NCBI GenBank assembly: GCA_006226555.1
Contig: SBGS01000095.1
Coordinates: forward strand, 1 to 13,353
Length of the DNA stretch: 13,353 bases
Origin: Bacteroidota bacterium
GTDB lineage: Bacteria > Bacteroidota > Bacteroidia > Flavobacteriales_D > Crocinitomicaceae
Reading direction: 5' to 3'
In this document: positions 1 to 6,133 of the stretch, piece after piece
Position numbering within the stretch: position 1 is the stretch's first letter
Layout: each line of letters begins with the position of its first letter
The notes under the pieces: generated by a model
Told to the model about the DNA's origin: nothing
What the model saw: only the letters and a program-made list of their open reading frames with translations
Database searches by the model: none
Position numbers and translations under genes: made by a program

Positions 1-371
1 AGGAATAGAGCCAGATTGATCATGAGATCGCTACTCAGAAAATAACCGGATTTAGAGCTGTATTGAAGAACAATATGATAGCCAATGACGAGGATGGAAA
101 CTCCGATAGACAGTACATCAAAAACAAAGACTTTTGCAGGGGGTTTCCGCTTTAGTGCAAAGTATCGAACCGCAGTTGAGAAGATCCCGACACCGATCAC
201 GAAAAAATAAAACAGATTGATGGAGTATTGTAAAAGCCGTCCTTGATCAAAACCATAATCGACAACAGATAACAATACACCAAGGACACTCAGTATAAAT
301 GCTACTTTGAATAGCTGTTCAAGCTTTTGTTCGTATTTCGAATTTCGGTCCAACGTAAATTGATCTTTCAA
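1..371 (-). CDS. Membrane protein, N-terminal part only; possibly TrkH/KtrB-type K+ transporter
   Basis: An open minus-strand frame runs off the left edge and gives about 123 residues. After a short charged N-terminus (about 20 residues, rich in K, E and Q) there are at least two clear hydrophobic segments (about residues 20-38 and 45-65), a basic KRKPP loop, and a third hydrophobic segment (about 75-95). An acidic or aromatic DYGF motif between the first two helices, followed by an aromatic-rich helix, resembles the N-terminal extension of Bacteroidota TrkH-type potassium transporters, but no filter motif lies in the visible part, so this name is a guess. No ATG precedes the first hydrophobic helix; the in-frame upstream stop is about 45 bases before the TTG at 371, and TTG at 371 or the later TTG at about 353 are the only plausible starts. 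The gene being real is fairly sure; its identity is not. Confidence 0.5.
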   Translation of the reverse strand, partial: MKDQFTLDRNSKYEQKLEQLFKVAFILSVLGVLLSVVDYGFDQGRLLQYSINLFYFFVIGVGIFSTAVRYFALKRKPPAKVFVFDVLSIGVSILVIGYHIVLQYSSKSGYFLSSDLMINLALF

Positions 372-430
372 ATGTAATACACTATTTGTTTTTGTGCTAC
401 TACTTTACAAAAGACTTTGCGTTGAATAGA

Positions 431-460
431 AAATAAAAAAGCCCCACAGACTGTGAGGCT
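431..460 (-). terminator. Intrinsic terminator of the tRNA gene
   Basis: Read on the minus strand, a 9-bp stem (452-460 paired with 440-448, one G-U pair) closes a 3-nt GTC loop and is followed at once by a run of six T then A and TTT. It begins 4 nt after the tRNA discriminator base, as expected for the terminator of a single-gene tRNA transcript. On the plus strand no T run follows the stem, so it acts in one direction. Confidence 0.85.
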
Positions 461-464
461 TATG

Positions 465-538
465 TGGTCCCACCTGGGCTCGAACCAGGGACCCCCTGAT
501 TATGAGTCAGGTGCTCTAACCGGCTGAGCTATAGGACC
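465..538 (-). tRNA. tRNA with CAU anticodon (elongator Met, or Ile2)
   Basis: The 74-nt minus-strand sequence folds into a full cloverleaf: 7-bp acceptor stem beginning GGTCCTA with one U-G pair, 4-bp D stem GCTC/GAGC, 5-bp anticodon stem CCTGA/TCAGG around loop CTCATAA, variable loop GGGTC, and 5-bp T stem CCTGG/CCAGG with a TTCGAGC loop. The discriminator is A, and CCA is not encoded in full (only A then C then A-T), so it must be added. The anticodon CAU fits elongator methionine, initiator methionine or the lysidine-modified Ile2 tRNA. The normal first acceptor pair (G1-C72) argues against initiator. C4-G69 and C5-G68 are pairs that E. coli TilS favours in Ile2, so Ile2 is a real alternative to Met. 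The structure is certain; the charging identity is not. Confidence 0.95.
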
Positions 539-548
539 AAGGAAAGTA

Positions 549-565
549 CGTTGAACATGTCAACG
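549..565. repeat. Perfect 6-bp inverted repeat just upstream of the tRNA
   Basis: CGTTGA and TCAACG flank a 5-base ACATG centre, 10 bases before the tRNA 5' end. It could be a leader hairpin acting in 5' maturation, an operator, or chance. The rest of 539-686 is A/T-rich spacer. Minus-strand matches to TAnnTTTG lie at 648-655 (TATATTTG) and 668-675 (TAAATTTG), but neither has a TTG at a suitable upstream distance, so no tRNA promoter is assigned. Confidence 0.35.
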
Positions 566-686
566 CTCGATAAACCCATTCTTTTCAGAAATAAGAATAT
601 CAACTTTCATATTTTTTTCGATGATCGATCGTTCTCGATCAGGAGTGCAAATATAATATTTGAATAACAAATTTAGTATAGCTCAA

Positions 687-1478
687 TTAATTATTCATCA
701 GATTGCTTATCATTCCAATAGCTACGCACAACAACAAGATGGCAAATATTCTTCGAAGCCATAAACTGGAGATCTTTCGCTGCATTTTTGTTCCGATGTA
801 CACTCCGCCAATAGTCAAGAGGCTCAATAAAGCTGCAAGCTGCCAGTCAATTCCCAAGGATCGAATTTCGGGATTGTAAAAATCTCCTATTAGAGCTAAG
901 ATCGATTGTATGGTTATGATGAACATTGATGTGCCTACAGCTCTGCGCATGTCAAGTCCGATCCGCATGAGAATAGGCACAATGATGAAACCTCCGCCGG
1001 CCCCGATAAAACCACTTAACATCCCTGTCAGCAGACCATACATGCTAATCGTACCTTTTTTTTTGTTGTGCTTTTGTATGACATCGGAAGATTTCGCTAA
1101 CATTCTAATGGCTGTGAAAAACAAAACGATCACTAGAAGTAATGTGATTACCAGATCACGACTTATTTCAAATGTGCCATAACTTATTTCTATCGGGAAT
1201 AATGGCATTAGCCAGAATCGGATCGAAAAAGCAACGAGCATACTGGGAATAACAAATATGATCCCAACTCTATAGTCGATTTGCCTGGTGCGAATGCGTT
1301 GTGTTACTCCGAAAAATGATGATAAGGTCACTACGATCAAAGAATAGGTAGTGGCGATCAGCATTGAAGTGTCAAAAAAGTAATGAACGAGCGGGACGGT
1401 TAAAATTGACCCTCCACCCCCGACAAGTCCAAGTACTATACCAACTGCTATCGCGGCTAATAGGCCAATTAAGTGTAT
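687..1478 (-). CDS. TauE/SafE-family sulfite exporter-like membrane permease
   Basis: Inner-membrane permease of the TauE/SafE (DUF81) family, whose members are thought to export sulfite, sulfoacetate or similar organosulfur anions; the substrate here is unknown. The 263-residue product has the internal duplication typical of the family: glycine-rich GLVGGGGSILTVP at residues 17-29 and a second copy, GFIGAGGGFIIVP, at about 156-168, each at the start of a hydrophobic half. The first ATG in the frame (1364) would remove the first glycine motif, so it cannot be the true start. The open frame continues upstream to the TAG of the heme A synthase gene (1485-1487), and this stretch has no ATG, GTG or TTG. 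The likely start is therefore a non-standard ATA (1478) or ATC (1481), coupled to the upstream stop. The length with this start matches the family (about 250-270). The family call is firm; the start is inferred. Confidence 0.88.
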   Translation of the reverse strand: MHLIGLLAAIAVGIVLGLVGGGGSILTVPLVHYFFDTSMLIATTYSLIVVTLSSFFGVTQRIRTRQIDYRVGIIFVIPSMLVAFSIRFWLMPLFPIEISYGTFEISRDLVITLLLVIVLFFTAIRMLAKSSDVIQKHNKKKGTISMYGLLTGMLSGFIGAGGGFIIVPILMRIGLDMRRAVGTSMFIITIQSILALIGDFYNPEIRSLGIDWQLAALLSLLTIGGVYIGTKMQRKISSLWLRRIFAILLLCVAIGMISNLMNN

Positions 1479-1484
1479 GATTTT

Positions 1485-2507
1485 CTAAACTTTTTGAAGG
1501 TTAGCTGGTTTGCTTCTAAACAAGATCATTACAAGGATGCCGAACATAGCACTTGCGAATAATAAGTGTAGTGTACGTACTAAACCTGGCATGTCCATAT
1601 GAGCCAATAAAACGCCCGAAATAAGTTCTACTGCTAAAAGTCCGAACAACCATCGTATAGGTACATAGCGTTCATTTTTCTCATTGATGTAAAAGATGTA
1701 TATCAGCAATAAGAGTACTAACCACGAAAAACTGCGATGAATGTAAAAAGGCATACCGATCATTTCGATCCATTGTTCCTGTGAATAACCAAGCTTGGTC
1801 AAGGTATCAATTTCTTCCCTTACCTGAGTACCCAAAAACATTTGATAGAAGGTAATGGCAAAAATGACAAACATTAATATTCTCGTGGCTTTTGGTAATA
1901 ACAGGTTTTTGCGCTGCGATGGACTGATCATTCGCAAGATGTATAACTGTAAACCAATGATCACCAATGCCAATAACATGTGAACGGTTATGGTCCATGG
2001 TACGAGGTTCGATGCGACTACGATTGAGCCGAACCATGCCTGCACGACAAGGATCACAAGGTTAACTGCAGCGATCAGTAGCAGTTTTCGGTTTTTCCGA
2101 TAGCGCACGATCATCCAGATGAATGCAATTAGTAAAGCATTTCCGGAAAGGAATCCGACAAGTCGGTTACCGTATTCTGTCCAGGTTTTTCTCGCGTTAA
2201 AATCTTGCTCAATCAGAATACTGGGATCATTTTCCAGTTTCTTAGCTGTTTCATCCAGACCGATCTTCTTTAGGAAGCTGGTGAATTTTTCCAGTTTCTT
2301 TCCCCGTTTCTCTGAATAAATATCCTTGTAGTTATCCGGTAAGTTGGCATCATTGGTAGGAGGGATCCATTCACCAAAACACTTCGGCCAGTCAGGGCAA
2401 CCCATTCCACTTCCGGTAATTCTTACTAAACTACCTGCTATTACAACCAGAAAGATCAGTACTAAAGCAATCCAGTTTAAACGGACGAACCATTTTGAAA
2501 ATTCCAT
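1485..2507 (-). CDS. ctaA: Heme A synthase (COX15/CtaA family)
   Basis: Integral membrane enzyme that oxidises the C8 methyl of heme O to the formyl group of heme A, needed for aa3-type cytochrome oxidase. The 340-residue product opens with a helix ending in the family signature LVRITGSGMGCPDWPKC (C37 and C43 form the usual cysteine pair of the first outer loop). A charged, K/E-rich loop of roughly 55 residues follows, then about seven more hydrophobic segments. Heme-ligand histidines are visible at H176 (TVH), H257 (IHR) and H314 (LHLLF). The fourth expected histidine, in the E-x-x-H-R motif, reads E111-Y-G-N114-R, so asparagine takes its place. ATG at 2507 is chosen over an in-frame TTG at 2513 because the TTG is part of a TACCTTTG -7 element. 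The gene is followed directly and in frame by the TauE-like permease. Confidence 0.95.
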   Translation of the reverse strand: MEFSKWFVRLNWIALVLIFLVVIAGSLVRITGSGMGCPDWPKCFGEWIPPTNDANLPDNYKDIYSEKRGKKLEKFTSFLKKIGLDETAKKLENDPSILIEQDFNARKTWTEYGNRLVGFLSGNALLIAFIWMIVRYRKNRKLLLIAAVNLVILVVQAWFGSIVVASNLVPWTITVHMLLALVIIGLQLYILRMISPSQRKNLLLPKATRILMFVIFAITFYQMFLGTQVREEIDTLTKLGYSQEQWIEMIGMPFYIHRSFSWLVLLLLIYIFYINEKNERYVPIRWLFGLLAVELISGVLLAHMDMPGLVRTLHLLFASAMFGILVMILFRSKPANLQKV

Positions 2508-2510
2508 ATT

Positions 2511-2543
2511 CAAAGGTAATGATTCGTAATTTTAGGTACTCAA
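2511..2543 (-). promoter_or_regulatory. Putative promoter of heme A synthase gene
   Basis: On the minus strand TTG (2541-2543) lies 22 bases before TACCTTTG (2511-2518), a full match to the Bacteroidetes -7 consensus TAnnTTTG with an accepted spacing (17-23). The -7 element ends only 3 bases before the ATG at 2507, so the message would be leaderless or nearly so. Confidence 0.45.
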
Positions 2544-2551
2544 TTTATGCC

Positions 2552-3352
2552 ATGAAAATAGTAATTGGAGGATGTGGAAAGCTTGGTTCTCAAATAGGGA
2601 AAGCTCTTGTCTATGAAGGTCACGAAGTTTACGGTACGTGGAGATCAGAGGAATCAAGAGATCAAATAAAAGAACTTGGGATTATTCCGATAGAATACCA
2701 CTTTTCGACAGTTTTTTCGCAATTATCACAGGAAATAACAGATAAAACGGATCTTGTGATCCTTTCACTGCCGCCAATTGAAAAAAATGAGATCACGAGC
2801 TATGGAATAGCATTATCAAATTTCATTTCACTTTTTGATGACAACGTAAAATTGATCTTTACGAGCTCCATCGGGGTTTACCCGCAAAAGGAAGGAAACT
2901 ACGATGAGACGTACGTTTTTAACCGTGATGAGTCCTTAAATAGTTTGTATCTTGCTGAAAGGGCAGTGCTATCTGTTGGAAGAGAGAGAAGTGCTGTTTT
3001 GAGATTAGGTGGACTCATTGGTGAGAACCGGCATCCCATATTTTATATGAGTGGAAAGGTAAAGCCGGAAGATGGTACTGCACCCGTTAATCTGATACAT
3101 CACAACGATATCGTTCGATTCGTTCAATTCCTGATCAGTGACTTCAGACCTGGCATATATAATTTGGTATTCAACATAGAGCAGGATAAGAAAACGTATT
3201 ATACGGAGGCTGCGTTGGAGTTTGGTCTTCAAGCCCCGACTTTTGGTTCTTCGCCTGATATTAATAGAAGAGTATCGGGTGAAATGGTCGTAAATAAGCT
3301 GGGATTCAATTATTTATTTTCTCCTCAGGACTGGAACACAATCAGTAAATAA
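2552..3352 (+). CDS. NAD(P)-binding SDR/epimerase-like protein (YeeZ-like)
   Basis: A 266-residue soluble protein of the extended short-chain dehydrogenase/NAD-dependent epimerase superfamily. The N-terminus MKIVIGGCGKLG carries the Rossmann dinucleotide loop G6-x-x-G9-x-x-G12 after a first beta strand. A TSSIGVYP segment (about 104-111) occupies the usual catalytic Ser/Thr region, and LRLGGLIGENR (about 150-160) fits the substrate-side strand. The classical Y-x-x-x-K pair is not seen; the nearest match is Y133-LAE-R137, and loss of this pair is common in YeeZ-like members, so substrate and even activity are unknown. ATG at 2552 is chosen because it starts exactly at the first Rossmann strand; an in-frame ATG at 2495 would add 19 residues overlapping the divergent heme A synthase start. 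The gene is divergent from ctaA with 44 bases between starts. No strong terminator follows, only a weak A/T-rich inverted repeat at 3364-3377. Confidence 0.85.
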   Translation: MKIVIGGCGKLGSQIGKALVYEGHEVYGTWRSEESRDQIKELGIIPIEYHFSTVFSQLSQEITDKTDLVILSLPPIEKNEITSYGIALSNFISLFDDNVKLIFTSSIGVYPQKEGNYDETYVFNRDESLNSLYLAERAVLSVGRERSAVLRLGGLIGENRHPIFYMSGKVKPEDGTAPVNLIHHNDIVRFVQFLISDFRPGIYNLVFNIEQDKKTYYTEAALEFGLQAPTFGSSPDINRRVSGEMVVNKLGFNYLFSPQDWNTISK

Positions 3353-3372
3353 CTCGTACACTTCACAATATT

Positions 3373-3405
3373 TTGTGTTTTGGAACAACAATTGCAATAA
3401 TTTTA
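3373..3405 (+). promoter_or_regulatory. Putative promoter of the PKD/T9SS protein gene
   Basis: TTG (3373-3375) lies 22 bases before TAATTTTA (3398-3405), which matches the Bacteroidetes -7 consensus TAnnTTTG at all but the last base. The ATG at 3416 starts 10 bases after the -7 element, so the leader would be only a few bases long. Confidence 0.35.
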
Positions 3406-3415
3406 CGTCTAGCTG

Positions 3416-6100
3416 ATGTTGAACCGCTTTCTGTACATAGTGTTTGTTGTAATTGCCCTAACATCAAGGGCTTCCCATATTGTTGGGGGAGATATTTACT
3501 ATGATTATTTAGGGAACAATAATTATCGCTTCACGATCAGTGTATACCGAGATTGTCTTTCTACCGGTGCCGCTTACGATGATCCTCTTATGCTTGCAGT
3601 ATATGCGGCTAATGGAGTGATGGTACAAAACGTTGCGGTTCCATTTCCGGGAAGTACAGTTTTACCGGTTGTCTTCAATAACCCTTGTGTAACACCGCCA
3701 ACCAATATATGTACAGAGGTTGCAACTTATGTGGTTGTCGTAAACCTTCCTCCGGCAGTAGGTGGCTACAATGTGTCCTACCAGCGATGTTGTCGTGGGC
3801 CGAATATCACGAACCTCATTAATCCCGACGATACGGGATTTACGTTGACTTGTCATGTACCCGGTGTTGATACTGGGAGCTGGCAGAACAGTAGTCCTAG
3901 ATTTGATGAGTACCCACCACTCTTACTTTGTAATAACGAAGATCTGGTTTTCGATCACAGCGCTACTGATCCGGATGGAGATCAATTGGTCTATTCACTT
4001 GTTCAGCCAAATGCGGGAGCGAACTCTTTCAATCCTCTACCAAATCCAACTCCTGCACCGCCATATCCTCCGGTTATGTGGGCTGGAGGATTTTCAACAG
4101 CAAACCCACTCGGTCCGGGAGCTACGATTAACATTGATCCGAATACAGGCCTGTTGACGGCTTCTCCGAATTTATTGGGCTTATTTGTCGTTGGTATCAA
4201 AGTCGACGAATATCGAAATGGTGTTTTAATAAATTCTACAGTTCGCGATTTTCTATTCCGCGTTTTTAATTGTAATCTCCAGCTGGAGGCATTGTTGCCG
4301 ACGCAGGAGCAATTACCGGGGTTTGTGTCTTATTGTCAGGGGCTCACTGTGAGTTTTGAGAACAATTCCTACGGAGGAACAAACTACGCGTGGGATTTTG
4401 GAGTAGCTGGAATTACAAGCGATCAAAGTACGTTATTCGAGCCTACATACACTTATCCTGCTCCGGGTATTTATCAGGCGATGTTGGTTGTAAATCCCGG
4501 ATGGCCTTGTACTGATACGGCATACATGGATATCAATGTGAACAATGAACTCGAGGTGAATTTCACGAACAATGATTCACTCTGCATATTTGGAAATAGC
4601 TTTGATTTTCAAGCAGCATCGAATTCGTCGTTAAATGTTGATTATACGTGGTCTTTCGATAATTCAGCATCAGTTCCCAATGCGAATGGATCGACCGTAC
4701 AGGGAGTTTCTTTCTCATCCTCAGGTTATCACTATGTTACGCTTACGGGGCAACAAGGCGTTTGCATCGATGATTACACGGATTCAGTATACATTTTCCC
4801 AGAGCCGACTGCAGTGATCGTGCTGCCTCCGAACATCGAATGTATGGGATACGACATTCCATTCGGTAACAATTCAACAAATGCGATCAATTATGAGTGG
4901 AACTTTGGTGATCTGTCTACAACAAATGATGTTTCAACACAATTGAATCCGAATTACGTCTATCCGGGTCCGGGAACCTATACAGTGACTTTGGTAGCTG
5001 GTTCAACGGCAACCTGTAAAGACACTACCAGCGTTGATATTGAATTGAGAGAGCCAATTTTATTAAGCTTTGTGTCAGAGGATTCTCTTTGTGTGACGAA
5101 CAACAGCTTTAATTTTGATGCAACTGTTAGTGGACCTCAGGGAACAGTGTATACCTGGAATTTTGGTCCTAGTGCTTCTCCTTCGACGAGTAACCAGGTA
5201 GATGTGAACAACGTTTCATTCAATACAACAGGATCAGTTACCGTTACTTTGAATGGAAATGACGGAATATGCTCAGAATCGGTAACAAAAACGATCTATT
5301 TGTATAGTGAACCGACGATCGACTTCTACCTTAAACCTGGATTACAATGTGTACCTTTCACAGCGGAATTTGTAGATCAAAGTACCGCAGAAACGGGAAT
5401 CTCGTATTTATGGGATTTTGGTGATGGTTCGAGTTCCACCGCTCAAAACCCTGTGCACGTGTATGATCAGGTAGGAAACTATCCTGTGACACTCACCATT
5501 TCAACATCTTCGGGATGTGTGACGACCTTAAATCTTTTACAGGCGGATATCGTAAATGTAAGACCGAATCCAGAGGCATCTTTCGAAATGTCGACTGATT
5601 ACACGGATATTTGTAATTCAGCAGTACAATTTACAAACACTTCAGTAGGAGGAGCTTCCTATTTTTATTGGTTTGATGACAGTACCAGTTATTCAACTGA
5701 ATCTGATCCCTCACACTTATACCTCACTGACGGGAATCATTATCCTTATCTTATTTTGACGAATGAATGGGGGTGTAAGGATACATCGTCGAGGCAACAA
5801 TTGTATATCGAGCCTTACACGTTTTTCGCTCCCAATACCATCACTCCCGATGGAGATGAGCACAACAATGTCTTCGAAACATTTGCTTATCTCGGCTATG
5901 ACTCTTTTGATCTGAAGATCTACGATAGGTGGGGACAACTTGTTTTTCAAACAGACGAGATCCTTGATGGTTGGGATGGCACATTACCGAATGGAATGCC
6001 TGTATCTGATGGAATATACATCTATAAAATAGAGATGGAGACCTGTGAGCCTGTGAACAATAAAAAACTGATTACAGGTCACATAAATGTGTTGCGCTAA
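3416..6100 (+). CDS. T9SS-secreted PKD-repeat protein with type B (gliding motility-associated) C-terminal domain
   Basis: Large extracellular or surface protein of 894 residues. A short signal peptide (about 1-19) is followed by a SHIVGGDIYYDYLG...YRDC domain that occurs at the N-terminus of many secreted Bacteroidota proteins. From about residue 295 to 798 come six PKD-like beta-sandwich modules; typical PKD cores are YEWNFGD (module 3) and YLWDFGDGSSS (module 5). They form three A-B pairs, and the first two pairs repeat with a period of 169 residues. Residues about 800-894 form the CHU_C/gliding_CTERM sorting domain (FAPNTITPDGDEHNN, LKIYDRWGQLVF, GWDGTLPNG, DGIYIYKIEM), the T9SS export signal of type B, which sends proteins to the cell surface or medium. 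No enzymatic domain is visible, so an adhesive or structural role is likely. The phosphatase gene follows 33 bases later on the same strand and could be co-transcribed. Confidence 0.93.
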   Translation: MLNRFLYIVFVVIALTSRASHIVGGDIYYDYLGNNNYRFTISVYRDCLSTGAAYDDPLMLAVYAANGVMVQNVAVPFPGSTVLPVVFNNPCVTPPTNICTEVATYVVVVNLPPAVGGYNVSYQRCCRGPNITNLINPDDTGFTLTCHVPGVDTGSWQNSSPRFDEYPPLLLCNNEDLVFDHSATDPDGDQLVYSLVQPNAGANSFNPLPNPTPAPPYPPVMWAGGFSTANPLGPGATINIDPNTGLLTASPNLLGLFVVGIKVDEYRNGVLINSTVRDFLFRVFNCNLQLEALLPTQEQLPGFVSYCQGLTVSFENNSYGGTNYAWDFGVAGITSDQSTLFEPTYTYPAPGIYQAMLVVNPGWPCTDTAYMDINVNNELEVNFTNNDSLCIFGNSFDFQAASNSSLNVDYTWSFDNSASVPNANGSTVQGVSFSSSGYHYVTLTGQQGVCIDDYTDSVYIFPEPTAVIVLPPNIECMGYDIPFGNNSTNAINYEWNFGDLSTTNDVSTQLNPNYVYPGPGTYTVTLVAGSTATCKDTTSVDIELREPILLSFVSEDSLCVTNNSFNFDATVSGPQGTVYTWNFGPSASPSTSNQVDVNNVSFNTTGSVTVTLNGNDGICSESVTKTIYLYSEPTIDFYLKPGLQCVPFTAEFVDQSTAETGISYLWDFGDGSSSTAQNPVHVYDQVGNYPVTLTISTSSGCVTTLNLLQADIVNVRPNPEASFEMSTDYTDICNSAVQFTNTSVGGASYFYWFDDSTSYSTESDPSHLYLTDGNHYPYLILTNEWGCKDTSSRQQLYIEPYTFFAPNTITPDGDEHNNVFETFAYLGYDSFDLKIYDRWGQLVFQTDEILDGWDGTLPNGMPVSDGIYIYKIEMETCEPVNNKKLITGHINVLR

Positions 6101-6133
6101 GAGTTTTTGTATTTTAGATGCAAAGACTTCACT

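Noticed and set aside
615..642. Cluster of GATC/CGATCGATC palindromes upstream of the TauE gene end as an origin-like or methylation site array
   Set aside because: Only a few copies within a short stretch, no DnaA boxes, and GATC-rich hexamers occur throughout the window.
3005..3232. Open frames antisense to the SDR, PKD, phosphatase and fumarase genes as separate small genes
   Set aside because: They lie fully inside well-supported genes, have no family-like sequence, and are explained as shadows of the coding frame.
3364..3377. CACAA-TATT-TTGTG inverted repeat after the SDR gene as an intrinsic terminator
   Set aside because: The stem is only 5 bp, A/T-rich, with a poor T tract, and it overlaps the candidate -33 element of the next gene.
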